This document shows positions 1 to 10,500 of a stretch of DNA of 18,477 nt, piece by piece; positions within the stretch are counted from its first letter, which is position 1; every line of letters begins with the position of its first letter. The notes under the pieces were generated by a model. The model worked only from the letters and a program-made list of their open reading frames with translations, searched no databases and was not told the origin of the DNA. Position numbers and translations under genes: made by a program. This DNA is from Spirogloea muscicola (Eukaryota; Streptophyta; Zygnematophyceae; Spirogloeales; Spirogloeaceae): the NCBI GenBank assembly GCA_009602725.1, contig WELB01000322.1, forward strand, positions 17,598 to 36,074, read 5' to 3'.

Positions 1-1
1 G

Positions 2-561
2 GCGGCGGCGGCGGCGGCGGCCAAGGGCACGGCCGCGGCGTCGTGCTCCGTGTGCCTGGAGGCGGTGTTGCCGCTGGACGCCGGCGGCCCGCGGTCCACT
101 GCGCGCCTCAAGTGCGGCCACGACTTCCACCTCGGTGCGTCGCCGCTGCCGCCGCGGCTCCTCCGCACTTGCCGCCGCCGCCGCCGCCGCCGCCGTCCGC
201 TCCGTCGACGACCACCCTGCTTGGTGGACGCTCACTCCGCTGCTGGCTGCTGCCCTGACTGGGGTCTCCGCCGCCGCTGGCGCTGCCAGACTGCATCGGC
301 TCCGCGTTCAACGCCAAGGGGTCGATGCAGTGCCCCAACTGCCGCCAGGTGGAGCAGGGCCACTGGCTCTTCGCGGCCAGTGCCCCCTCTCTGGACCTGC
401 ACGACGAGCTCGGGCTTGGCAGCCCCAGCGGCGCCGCCGCCACCGACAACGGCCGGTGGCGCGCGCCCAACGCGCCGACGTCGCCCAGCGAGGAGCTGCG
501 CCATGTGGGTGGCGGGTACTCGGAGCTCCTGCCGTCGCTGCCCATGGTCTTCAACGATCTG
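2..561 (+). CDS. RFI2-like RING-H2 E3 ubiquitin ligase, 5' partial
   Basis: Seen: the frame is open from base 2. Exon 1 is 2-134 and exon 2 is 290-561, joined by a GT-AG intron (donor GTGCGT at 135, acceptor CAG ending 289) that splits an Asp codon. The spliced protein starts with poly-Ala from a GCG repeat and then has a complete RING-H2 finger: CSVC, 19 residues, CGHDFH, LDC, 12 residues, CPNC, followed by RQVEQGHWLF. Known: the DCIGSAFN..G.MQCPNC..VE.G.WL signature is that of the plant RFI2-type RING family; Arabidopsis RFI2 acts in red/far-red light signalling. A ubiquitin-ligase role is inferred from the RING alone. The 3' end is uncertain. If the donor at 562 is used, an exon at 731-793 (acceptor CTGCAG) continues in frame to TGA. 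If it is not used, exon 2 runs to TGA at 631-633, with TGTAA at 661-665. The start codon lies outside the window. Confidence 0.8.
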
Positions 562-1473
562 GTGCGCTCATGCGCAGGCCTTGCGCCATTCCCGTTCTCG
601 GCCTTTCTTGCTGAGGTCTGCAGCTGCCTTTGATTTGATAGAGCTCGTGGCCTGCTTATATGTAAGTTGAGCAATGTTTAGGCTCTGCTGAGCTCTGCAG
701 CTGTGGCATGTTGGCCTGCTCCGCCTGCAGGTCACAAGTGCAGCGCCCCTCTACGCAGTCCCCGACCTCTACGTGCAAGAGGCAGGAGCTTGATTGCTCA
801 TTGCTAGATGCTCAGCTTCACCACTTCAGCATTAGCTCTGTTTGACAGGCACGTGCTGCCCGGCTTCTTCTACAGCTTGATAATCATGGGCTTCACGAAC
901 CTTCTCTGACAAAGGGCAGCGTGCTGGTGGTGGCAGCCTCCCAATGCTGGCAGCTCATCTTGGGCCTGGGCTTCAAGGTCGTGCCCCCATCTCAACTGCT
1001 GCCCGTGCCCGCACCTCGCTGGTGCCACTGCTCATCTGCTGGAGTGAGCAGCCACCTGTGGCGGCTCAGCAAGGCCGCGCACTGTGCTGCTGATGCACAA
1101 TCTTGATCTGTAATCCTGGTCTTATAATTTTCTCGGCTTGCATGCTCTTGGACCTTGCACAACGGTAATTGGAAGGGCAGCTTGTGCATATTAGTGCTCA
1201 TTTGCTGATTGCTTGACTGTGTTTTCTTTTTCTCGCAAATATTTCTTGCGAGCAGGCACACTCACTTTGAGCATGGTATGCCCTTCCAACCTGCCTATGC
1301 CATCTGAGATTGGTGATGCGATCAAAGCTGCCTGGGATTCACGTCAACTCTCTTGTAGCTTGAGCCTTAGGTTCATAACACGCCGCTGGTGAGGAAGAAC
1401 TGTTGTGCTGACACTCCCCCTGCTCCCTCCTCCTCGGTATTTCTCTCGCTCCCTCTCTTTGCTGGTTCTCCAG
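562..1473. other. Intronic or intergenic stretch after the RING exons
   Basis: No gene can be defended here. It contains the candidate short exon at 731-793, a TGTAA at 661-665 and several short open frames without recognisable motifs (for example 921-1106). The right end, roughly 1437-1473, is a strong pyrimidine tract ending in CAG. It looks like a real 3' splice site on the plus strand and argues that transcription continues through this region. Confidence 0.4.
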
Positions 1474-2733
1474 GTTATACTGGCGAGGAGCCATGCGAGG
1501 AGCCAGGCCCGCTGTTGGGCCGGTGGTGGGCAAGGGGGCTGCCGCATCATTCCTGCCCCATGGTGGCCGCGCAGCAGGAGGGCTGGTGGCACCACCACTG
1601 CAGCCACACATGGGGCACTATGCCTGGCCTGCCGCCACCGTTGCCGCTGCCGAGCTCACCCCGGGCATTCCCCTTCCGACCCCTGTCTTCACAAGGTACT
1701 TGAGTTTTGGGAGATAAGTTTTGGGAGATCAACGAAGTCTCTCTGGTTGGTCATCTGGAGCTATCTGCCATCGTATGCAAGCAATGTGCTGCGCTGACAC
1801 ACGTGAAGTCTTGGCAGATCCAGGCACAGCACTGCCAATGAGCTTTGGCCACTCAGGGGCTACGAGCTCTGGGACTGCTCCATGGCCACCAGTCACAGCT
1901 GGCGATCCCCGGCCGTGGCAGGCATGGCACCTGGACGCCACCATCTCTGCAGTACCACCCGGCCTCGCAGAGGTCCATGACAGGGCCGGACGCAGCCACA
2001 GGTGCAAGCCCACTGCTGAACTAGCACAACATGTCACTTGTGGGCCATCTCTGTGGCCTGGAGCTAAAGTCCGTGAGGTTTGCTCGCTTGGTGCAGGCTC
2101 CTGCATGGCCGCGCGTATCACGATGCTGTGGCGTCGCGGCAGGTTGCGGCACCGTACCACTACCAGCCACAGCACCAGCCACCACTTGGCGGTCATGCAC
2201 ACATGAGTGGGCCCTGGCGCCGGGCTGTTGCCTCCACCGTGCAGCTGCCGGGCAGGCTCATGCAGGGGGACAACCAGGCGGCCTTGGCTGGAGCGCCGAT
2301 GGCGATGCCGCCTGTGGAGGGCTGGTCATGTTGGCCCGAAGCGCCTGGTCCATCAGGTCAGGAGGACTCGCCTGCGCAGTGGTTGACTGCAGACATGGCA
2401 GACAAGGAGGCCGGTTGCCCCTGGGCGGTCAGGGGGGGGCGTAGCAGCGGCAGCGGCGCCGATGTTGCTGGGAGCAGCGGCGGCGACAGCAGGTGGCCCC
2501 TGCCCGGTGCAAGCAGGTCGGCGGCCGAGGCAGGCCAGCTTGGGGTGGGCAACGGCGCCTCTGCCAGCTGGCGGGACCTCGCGCAGGACTGGCAGCGGTT
2601 GCCACCCCAGCAGCCGGATCTAGCATCCGTCCGGCACAGCGGGCGCCGCGCAGTGGTTGACGGAACCACTGTTGCTGGCTCTTCGGCAGGCAGCCAGCGC
2701 TCTCGAGGCGGTCAAGAGGTATGGCCACAATGA
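1474..2733 (+). CDS. Possible further coding exons, probably of the RING gene; model unresolved
   Basis: Seen: a candidate exon at 1474-1695 begins after a strong polypyrimidine-CAG acceptor and ends at a GT donor; one frame reads PPLQPHMGHYAWP. A second open stretch lies around 1848-1993, with LQYHPASQRSMTGPD in one frame. The third and longest runs from about 2080 to TGA at 2731-2733. It is rich in Gly, Ser, Ala, Gln and Pro and holds QVAAPYHYQPQHQPP and AHMSGPWRRA. GC content is exon-like. Known: RFI2-type proteins have long, poorly conserved His/Gln/Pro-rich tails, so these could be the tail of the upstream gene. I could not connect the pieces in one consistent phase. An independent gene or non-coding GC-rich sequence remains possible. 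Confidence 0.3.
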
Positions 2734-3740
2734 CCACAGTATCGCTCATCCTGCTCAACTGGCTAGACTGTTGCCTGACTTTAGCTGCTCCTGCCCTACT
2801 TGGCTGTGGCTTTGCTGCTGCCTTGCCATCGTCAAGTCAAGCCAGGGCCCTGTCACTAGCTTAACTACTGACATATGAGTTGTTGCTCCTGGCTGGTTCA
2901 ATATGCCAGGCTGCTGTGCCAGCGGCTGCTCGCCAGGCGCTCCGCCCAAGCTTGGTTGATTGCCAGTGCGAGGGGCGTAGGCAGCCACCCCAGCAGCCCA
3001 GCAGCAGTGACAGCCAGCAACATCACTCGCTTCGCCACCATGGCCACCTCGGTGAGGAGGGCTCCCACCACCAGGCGCCTGCAGCGCACCTCTGGCGGCA
3101 GCTTGACATTCGTCCAGGCACGGCTGCACTCTGAGGCCAGTGGCGCGTCTAAGGGAAAAGGACAAACGCCACCTGGCTAATTTCGGGAGTGGAGCAGTGC
3201 TGCCTCACCCTTGCTGAGTAGGAAAAGCTTGTGCAGCCAGTGCTTGATTTGTCAATTTTGCAGCAAGCTGGCAACCATTTTGGCAACACATTGCTGGATT
3301 TGGCATGATCTGCACCTCCTGCTAAGGGCAGCTGGCATGGTTCAACTGCTTTATTTGCAACTCCTGCAACGATCTGGAAACATGGCATGTTGAAGGGCCC
3401 CATTGAAGATGGGGCTCAAAATCAGACGGTTCACCGTGCGCGGAGGTCAGCACTGCTGAATTGACAGTTGGATGAGTAGCTAGCCTGGGGGCCTGGCATG
3501 AGTGTCGAACAGGCAAGTTCGAAGCACAAGCTAGCTGCAGGCAGAGACAGCCACAGCACAAGAGCAACACGAGCTGTGTGCTGCAGCAAAAAGCACAAGC
3601 AGCTCAACGTGAAGCAAGCCGGTGCAGGCAGGAGATGAGAGAGGAGAGGTGATACTGCTGGGGGGGGGGGGGGGGGGGGGGGGNGGGGGGGGGGGGGGGG
3701 TTCATGCTGGGGCGTGGGCAAGGCGGCAAGGATATTGTCC
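2734..3740. other. Region without a convincing gene between the RING gene and TIM23
   Basis: Short open frames at 2875-3180 and 2880-3134 (plus) and 3431-3660 (minus) show no recognisable motif and overlap in several frames, as CAG/CTG-rich sequence often does. The frame at 2880-3134 is Gln/His-rich and could in principle be a last tail exon of the RING gene, but no splice link was found. The region also holds the poly-G run and the expected 3' untranslated region of TIM23. Confidence 0.4.
3660..3700. repeat. Poly-G homopolymer of about 40 bases, interrupted by one N at 3684
   Basis: An essentially pure G run with one uncalled base. It lies 40 bases past the TIM23 stop codon, so it would be a C tract in that gene's 3' untranslated region. 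The N and the extreme length suggest that the true length is unknown. It may be a collapsed or extended homopolymer, or the edge of a sequencing gap. A real G tract of this size could form G-quadruplexes. Confidence 0.9.
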
Positions 3741-5018
3741 TTAAAGTGGGACATAGCGTTTGGCAAGGTGGCGACTGGCAGTGAGCGCAGCGGCAGCAAC
3801 TCCGCCAACAGCGCCGGCGATGGCGGCGGTGCGTGGGCCAGCAGCGGCCTTGTACAGTGCACCAGTGCCCAAGCCCGCAATGAAGCTATTAGCATAATCG
3901 TCGGTACCACGGAAGTGGCCCGTCGCTGACTCCATGCCAGCATAGAGGAGGCCAAGGACGCCAAGAGTGTTGCCGGCGACGCGCCCACGATGGCCGGATG
4001 CGTTGAGCACCCGGTTTACTCGCAGCTTGAGTGTGTCACCCTCCTCACGCGACCGCACGCCCTCCAGTGCGCCGCGTAGGCCGCCACCCGTTGCACCCAG
4101 CAGGTAGCCAGACCCTGTGTAGTATGTCAGATTGTCACTCCAGTTCCGCCGCTGCCACATGTGGTGAGAAGAGCCTGCAGTCAGATTGCAGCTCCTGCCT
4201 GGGCTGGGGTAATGAAGATGGAGAAACTCATGGAGAAAAGCAAATGGAGAGAGGGAGAACCACGTAGAGGGAGGCAGGGCAGAATTGCAGGAAGAGGATG
4301 GGAAAAGGGGAGCGAGTTTTGGGTTGGTCATCAAGATAGGAAATCGACAGGGAGGGTTCAGGCAGAGAAAGGAGAAGATAGAGGGTGGGATGAGGTGAGG
4401 ACAGGAGAAAAGCCAGTCCCCCCTAGTAGAACAAACAGCAAGTGGGTACTAAATCAGGAAGGGGAAGGGGAAGGGGGTTGGGAAGGAGCGTTCAAGAGAG
4501 GAGGAGGGACTTCTCGGAGAGGGGACTCAGAGGCAAAAGGAAGGAGGACGAGAGGAAGGAGCACGAGGAAGGCAGATCTTACAAGGGTCGAGAGAAGGGA
4601 GAAGGGGAGGGATGTCAGGGAACAAGAAGGAGGAAGAGAGGCAAGGAGAAGGGGAGGCGAGGAGAGGGGACAGAGACTGAAGGAAAGAGCAAGGAGAGCA
4701 GGAGGAGCTGGGCTGGAAATATTCAGAGGAAGGATAAGCAAGCGGGATGGAGAGGCAAGCGGGGTGGAGAAGAGGAGAGGAGGGATGACAAGGGCAAATC
4801 CGAAAAGCCAACGAAGCTGGGCCGCAGACGGTGTTGCACAGCACCTGGACGGCAGCCTCCTCGTGGAACACGAACTCAGGGGCGGACGGCAGCGCGTACG
4901 CGTTCTGCAGCGACTTGGGGTCCATGGAGCCATACAGGTCGGCGTACGGGTTGTACAGCCGCCGCGGGCCGTCGGCGGCGGGGGGCCCGCCGCCGGGCTC
5001 GCGCGGCTCGTCCTGCAT
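3741..5018 (-). CDS. TIM23: TIM23, mitochondrial inner-membrane import channel subunit
   Basis: Exons 4845-5018 and 3741-4151 with a 693-bp GT-AG intron in phase 0 give 194 residues, close to the usual ~190 of plant TIM23. Known: TIM23 forms the presequence translocase of the inner membrane, importing matrix and some inner-membrane proteins. Seen: residues 1-58 are a hydrophilic N-terminus ending LPSAPEFVFHEEAAVQ. Then come NLTYYTGSGYLLGATGGG and the LKLRVNRVLNASGHRGR loop typical of plant TIM23. A perfect PRAT signature of the Tim17/22/23 family lies at residues 125-155 (G-x2-Y128-x10-R139-x3-D143-x6-A-G-x3-G). The protein ends KRYVPL. The ATG at 5018 is chosen because it gives the family length; the frame is open upstream but has no nearer Met. 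The gene is divergent from V-ATPase D. Confidence 0.95.
4205..4803. repeat. Long purine-rich (plus) / pyrimidine-rich (minus) tract filling the TIM23 intron
   Basis: About 600 bases are dominated by GGA, GAGG and AAGG words on the plus strand, so the TIM23 transcript carries a long CU-rich intron. The tract is not a simple tandem repeat; word order is irregular. Such homopurine-homopyrimidine DNA can adopt triplex (H-DNA) forms, and the CU-rich RNA could bind PTB-like splicing factors. Both are inferences. Long open frames on either strand here are by-products of the low-complexity composition. Confidence 0.8.
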
Positions 5019-5179
5019 CTGTGCCTTGAGGAGGCAGCCGGAGCACGCCCCAGCGCAAGCGCAAGCCGCTGGAGGCCCGGAGCCGACGGCCGACTCGGCG
5101 CTGCGAGATCCGCGGCGCCCAGCTGCGCAGGCGCCGCGCCGCGGGCGCCGTNGCGCCCATGCAAGCCATGGCTGGCGGT

Positions 5180-5230
5180 TGCGGCGGCGGCGGCGGCGAC
5201 GGCGACGGCGGCGGCGGCGGTGGCGGCGGC
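5180..5230. repeat. GGC trinucleotide-repeat block
   Basis: Interrupted GGC repeats, with GAC and GGT interruptions, in the TIM23/VHA-D divergent promoter. Similar GGC/GCC blocks occur at 2-21, in the RING-gene intron near 173-195, at 11956-11992 and at 18257-18279. They are a general habit of this genome rather than a locus-specific element. Confidence 0.8.
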
Positions 5231-5636
5231 CTGGGAGGCGATGAGACGCCGGGACGAGGAAGCAACTGTGGGAGGGCGGGGGGGGGGTCTGGCGTGGAGC
5301 CGGGAAGCGGGACCTCCGAAAACCGCCCGATGGAGGCATCGGGCGGCGAGGGAACAGTCCCGCTATCGAGCGGGCATCCCGTAACCGGCGCTAACGGGGG
5401 GCTCCCGCCGCTTACCTCTGGCGCGGTGCGTGACGCCTCCCAAACGGCCGGTCCAGACGGCCCGCCGTCGAGGCCCGCTCAGCGTGTGGAGCTCGGCGCT
5501 AACGCCCAGTTTACTTGTCGCTAAGGTCCCCGCGGAGCTGCTATTAGCCATCATTGCCAGCGCCCCACTTCCTCCCGCCGCGTTTCCCGGCGCCAGTCGC
5601 GCCGCCGCAGCCGCCGCCGCCGGCGCCGCCGCCAGC

Positions 5637-5660
5637 ATGGCCCGGAGGGCTCGGCCGTGA
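5637..5660 (+). promoter_or_regulatory. Short upstream ORF before the V-ATPase D start
   Basis: An ATG at 5637 opens a seven-codon frame (MARRARP) that closes with TGA at 5658-5660, only 22 bases before the V-ATPase D ATG at 5683. If the mRNA starts upstream of it, ribosomes would meet this frame first and it could dampen translation. Whether it lies in the transcript is unknown. Confidence 0.35.
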
Positions 5661-5682
5661 CGCGGCGGCGGCGGGGAGCGAC

Positions 5683-6628
5683 ATGTCGGGCGGCGGCGGG
5701 CAGCGGCTGAACGTGGTGCCGACGGTGACGGTGCTGGGCGTGGTGAAGGCGCGGCTGGTGGGCGCCACCAAGGGCCACCAGCTGCTGAAGAAGAAGAGCG
5801 ACGCGCTGACGATGCAATTCCGCCAGATCCTGCGCAAGATCGTGGAGGCCAAGGAGTCCATGGGCGCCGTCATGAAGGACTCGGCGTTTGCGCTCACCGA
5901 GGCCAAGTACGCCGGCGGCGAGAACATCAAGCACGTCGTCTTCGAGAACGTGGAGCAGGTGGGGCGTCGGACCCCGTTGTTGGGTACCTCACGTAGGCCC
6001 CGCCATTGGGCATTGCACGTTTGTGGGCGTCCTGCGCCGCGACGACCTGAGAGCGAGGGAGCCCGCTTTGCTGCTGGCTGCTGCTGCCCTGCAGGCGACG
6101 GTGAAGGTGCGGGCGCGGCAGGAGAACGTGGCGGGCGTCAAGATACCCAAATTCGAGCACTTCACGGAGGCCGGCGAGACGCGCAACGATCTCACGGGCC
6201 TGGCGCGCGGTGGCCAGCAGGTCCAGCTCTGCCGCTCGGCGTTCGTGCGCGCCGTGGAGCTGCTCGTTGAGCTCGCATCGCTGCAGACGTCCTTCCTTAC
6301 GCTCGACGAGGCCATCAAGACCACCAACCGCCGCGTCAACGCGCTCGAGAACGTCGTCAAGCCGAGGCTGGAGAACACCATCAGCTACATCAAGGGCGAG
6401 CTGGACGAGCTGGAGCGTGAGGACTTCTTCCGGCTCAAGAAGGTGCAGGCCTACAAGAAGCGCGAGGCTGACAAGCAGCTGGCCATAAACAAGGCCTTTG
6501 CTGAGGCGCAGGCGGCGCGGGAGGCCGCTGCTGGGGAGCAGCAGCCAGCCAAGAGCAGCGTGGTGGGCCTGCTGCATGACGCATATGAGTCCCTCCTAGG
6601 CAGCAAGGATGCAGACATCATCTTCTGA
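5683..6628 (+). CDS. VHA-D: V-type proton ATPase subunit D (V1 central stalk)
   Basis: Exons 5683-5958 and 6095-6628 with a 136-bp GT-AG intron in phase 0 give 269 residues, slightly longer than the ~250-260 usual for plants. Known: subunit D is the central rotor shaft of the V1 sector, coupling ATP hydrolysis to proton pumping into vacuole and endomembranes. Seen: after a Gly-rich start, residues 11-33 read VVPTVTVLGVVKARLVGATK and continue GHQ, followed by LLKKKSDALTMQFRQIL. Exon 2 has ATVKVRARQENVAGVKIPKF, then the second long helix with RRVNALENVVKPRLENTISY and LDELEREDFFRLKKVQAYKK, matching the two coiled helices of the family. The C-terminus ends KDADIIF. The ATG at 5683 is the first in frame and gives the expected N-terminus. 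Confidence 0.97.
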
Positions 6629-7551
6629 GCTGCCCTCATCGCCATAGGCCCCCAGTGCCGGTCATGAATGCAGAGCTGAGGCCATGGCCTTGGCCAAATC
6701 ACTTGCCAGGTTGCTGCTGTTTATGCGTGGTGCAGAGCTGCAGTGGAGGCTTGCACAGCTCTGGTCGGCGTACCATGACAAAGCACCATTGGCAGCTGAT
6801 TCACCAATGCAGCAGCTGGTCTGGCACAGCTCAAGTTGCATACCAGCAGCTGCACATCAGCGTCCTTGGCGTCAGTGTCGTACAGCTTTACTTGTCCCCC
6901 CTAAGGCAGAGCAGTGGAGTGGAGTACCAACATTTGCAGGCAATACGCCAAGCAGCAGCTGGCTTGGCACAGCTCCAGTTGCATCACCAGCAGCTGCACA
7001 GCGTCCTTGGCACCAGTGTGTCAGCTGTGTTTGTCCCCTTATGCAGAGCAGTGGATGGTCGAGAAGGTGACCTGGGAAAATCATGACTTCAGGCAACCTA
7101 GCAAGTACAACGTATCAAAGATGCCCCGGCTGGTGCAATGCCACAGCTATGGGAAAGCTGCCAAGCTGATACCAGGCTGCCAGAGAGGACTCATGCATCA
7201 CCATTTCACATGCTCTGCTGTAAAGCAGAAGCTGAGAATCGTTGCACAGCAGCAGATGAACATGGATCCCAAACTTCCATGCGCCATGGGAATGGGAGGT
7301 CTAAGCGTCAACTCGATCACCAGCTCAGAAGGCGCTCCTGATGAGCACTCAAGGTGAAGTTACGTCTGTGCCTGTAGGCTTTCTGCAGGCTTACAGCTAA
7401 AGGCGTCGACTACTGGTCTTCACCATGAAGTGACGAATTGATTGCAAGTGCATTTAGCTGATGGGGCTGGGGTTTGCTCTCTCTCTAGCCGATGCGCTGG
7501 TCCCAAGAAAGGGCCCCTAACATGGCCCGCTTGTGAAAGTCTCCATCCTGG
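6629..7551. other. Convergent 3' region between V-ATPase D and TOP1
   Basis: No gene is seen. The region must hold both 3' untranslated regions. Open frames at 6655-7357 (plus) come from CAGC-rich sequence and have no recognisable domain. A minus-strand TGTAA, the green-algal type polyadenylation word, lies at 7391-7395, 157 bases past the TOP1 stop. Its significance is weak because such a word occurs by chance about once per kilobase. Confidence 0.5.
6810..7054 (+). repeat. Imperfect direct duplication, ~105-bp unit, 143-bp period
   Basis: Copy 1 spans 6810-6917 and copy 2 spans 6953-7054. Both begin CAGCAGCTGG, both carry TGGCACAGCTC, a shared CCAGCAGCTGCAC core and GCGTCCTTGGC, and both end GCAGAGCAGTGG. 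Small indels and substitutions separate them, which indicates an old tandem duplication with a spacer. It lies in the 3' region of V-ATPase D. A fainter partial relative may sit near 6731-6770. Confidence 0.8.
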
Positions 7552-10500
7552 TCAAAATCGATAGTCCATTCCAGCATCCATAGCCCATGCGAACTTGCCC
7601 AAGAGCGACTTGTTGAATATCTGTGGAGGTTGCTCCCATCTATGTCAGTATGTTGCACAATATGCAGCCTGTATGCTATCAAGGATCACAGACCAGGATC
7701 TTGATACAGACAGACAATCCATTCACACTTACGGTTTGCATACACAACCCAAGATGATAGTGCCGACGATGCATAAGCAACTGCACGGGCACCCTTGGCG
7801 GCTCGAGATTGAGGGCCTTGTTGTATAGCTAGCCACCCTCACCTTCTCAATGGGAACCTCGTGCAGCTTGCACCAGGCCACCGTAATTCTTGGGTCTAAG
7901 TAGTTGATTTTTGAGGTGCCTAGGGCGACCGTTTTCAAGTCATCTTTGACTGCCATGTCCAATTTCATCTTCAGCATCCTCTGCTTGGCCGCGTGTACTT
8001 TGTTTTCCAGCCTGGACCACCCAAAGGTCGCTTGTCAGGCTTGCAGATAAAGCAGAGGCACCACTCAGCACCCTATCATGAGAATTGCTGCTTCCAGCAC
8101 ACCTTCCACTGGCAACCTTTGCAACTTGCAACTGACATGACGCAGCTCCCCGGCAGAAAGTGCCATGAATTCAGGGCTACCACCCCTAGCATGACCGAGG
8201 CCAGTGGGATCATATCAAGTGTACTCACGACTCAACACTCATACTTTTCTTGGGAGTGCCGCCGGGCTTCTGTAGAGGCGGCTTTCCTTTTTTTGCTCTC
8301 TCCAGATCTACTTCTAATTCAGCTAGCAGATTCTGCAGGCACACTCATAATCGTGAGAATCTCTGCAAATGAACAGCCTTTGTTCAAGGACTTGAAGCTC
8401 AGGCAATTCAATCATAACGTTGTGTAGGAAACGGAGGTTACAATTACGACCGAGATAAAGTCCAGTTTGATACCTGGAGCTCGCTCGTCTTTCCGGCTAA
8501 TTTCTCCATCTGCGAACCATGACTCTTGGACACTGTCCGCTGGTGATTACACAAGATAGCCACTTCCTTATTTGCCCTTTGGTAGCTCGCCAAACGCTCG
8601 GCCAATGACCCACCGTCTGTGCTTTGCAACTGCATAAGAGTCCGCCCGTCAGAAAGGCAAACAAGAATGCCTGCCAAACAAGCGGCTGTTGTGCGATCAG
8701 CCCACAAATGAAGCACCAATTAGCAGCTTCATGCTTCACGACAAAGTCAAAGCTACAGGCCACTTTCAGGACATCGGGTGAACATGAGGGCCACTTGTTT
8801 CCTGTGGGCGCTTGTCCACTCACCAAGTCATCAAGGGTAATAGAAGCATTGTAGGTACGAAAGACCTTGGCAGTAAGGCCAGGCATGATCTCCTTCAGGT
8901 GAGTGTTTAAGGAGGATGTATTGATCCTATCAAATAGGTCCACGTCAGATTTCTTTCCTGACAAGGGCCCGGCTTGAAAGTCTCGTGAGCCTGTCTGACT
9001 GATTGAGCAGCTGAAGTCTAATCTTACAATGCTCAGCACGAGTTATGCTTAATTGGACACAATATTCGGGCCACTCAGCAAAGTAAGGAATGGAGAGGGC
9101 TTAGGCCAAGCGAGCCCTGAGCCACAGCTATGTCCAGGCTTGTGAGAGCAGAATCGTTTGGCAGGAGTCCGCACCTTTTTGGAACTCGCCTACACACCTA
9201 TAAACCTTCTGCTCCACTTCAACGGTGTTGAAGTACCTTATGGAGTCCTTACCCAAGAAATCAAACTGCAGGCAGCTTGCGCTTTTGATACTGAGCAACA
9301 TGGGCTGGAGCTTCAGATCGGCGGATGCTAAACTGACGTCCAAATTGACAAGGAAAGAGTGGTGATTGCACCAAGGCAGCAAGCAAGAGCATGAACCACG
9401 ACAAAGGTATCATAGCTGTTGGTTGGGCCTTTCTCATTGCAATTGATCAGCCTTTGACGATTATTCACCTGCAAAGAATGGGGCGGTATCAACTTCACGT
9501 GTTCTACCTTCAATGAGCAGCAACCTACAGTGTCAGCTTCATCCTCGTCCTGTCAGCATCCAGAAACTGTGAACCTTTTAGAGGAGATACTTATAGTATT
9601 TTGAAAGCTCAACTTGCAAGGCTAAGCTTGATCTGAGGGAAGGTACGTGACCGATTCAGTCTGAGTTGCATCATCAATTATCGCTGTTTATGTGTTAGCA
9701 GGTTCAATTAACAAACCTAAGTCACTCAGCACATAACTTGCTCTGCAATGCTCGTCAGAGGGTCAAGCAAGCACACACCTTCTCATTACCAGCTCGAAGG
9801 GCCAGTCTATCTATGAGATATGTTGCCACTGCTAATTGTTTCTTTGTCATATCCTTCGCATCAAAATTTTTGGTATACGTTCTTCGGATATCTGCAATGT
9901 AGTTCTGCGACAGGATTGACATAATCAGCTCTCTGTTCGGAGGAAGTGTCTATTTCGTCTGACTTTGCCATCCTGGCCAGCTGACGGCCATTGCAGCACT
10001 CTTATCATGCAATGGAAAGCACATACACTGCAGATATATGCAGACTCACCTTGAGGCCACGGGCCTTTTCATACTTCTCCTTGTCGCTCTGCCCCTTGAG
10101 TGCGCTGCTTGGAGCTAGAAAGACGTACTTGAACTCCCTCTCGTTGATAGGGTCGGACCAAAATGCCAACCAAGTCACTGTGTTGTCCCTGCGTACCTCC
10201 TTCCACCTTGCTCACGGGCACAAACAATGACAGGCAATGAACCACCTTGCATATCACCCAAGTCTCTGAGGTGGATAGACGAACATAAGTTCAAGGGTCC
10301 GCAGTGTCGTGTCCAGAGCTGGTGTTGCAGATGGAACCTCAGCAGAAGGTGCGAGGTGGTTGCAAAGGTACCTACTTGTGTTCAGGGATCGGGCAGTCTG
10401 GGACAGGCGCTCCCTTGCCGACATTGATTGTGATGTCCTCCGGCTGTATTCTTCTCTTCAACTTGCCCATCTGAGTGAGGGATGGAACGTACTGGTAAGT

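Larger units (their letters stand above)
5019..5682. promoter_or_regulatory. Divergent promoter region shared by TIM23 and V-ATPase D
   Basis: 664 bases separate the two opposite start codons, so both promoters and both 5' untranslated regions must fit here. The sequence is very GC-rich, has a GGC-repeat block at about 5180-5230 and one N at 5152. I see no clear TATA box at either end. Open frames crossing the region are composition artefacts with no recognisable domains. Confidence 0.6.

Noticed and set aside
2-21. GGC repeat at the left edge as a separate microsatellite locus
   Set aside because: It encodes the poly-Ala stretch of the RING protein in frame, so it is part of the exon.
4161-5384. 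A 407-codon plus-strand open frame
   Set aside because: It lies antisense to the TIM23 gene and its purine-rich intron; its Arg/Glu/Gly-rich translation is low complexity with no domain, and TIM23 on the other strand is certain.
6655-7357. Overlapping plus-strand frames after V-ATPase D as an extra gene
   Set aside because: They arise from CAGC-rich duplicated sequence, have no recognised domain, and lie where both 3' untranslated regions must be.
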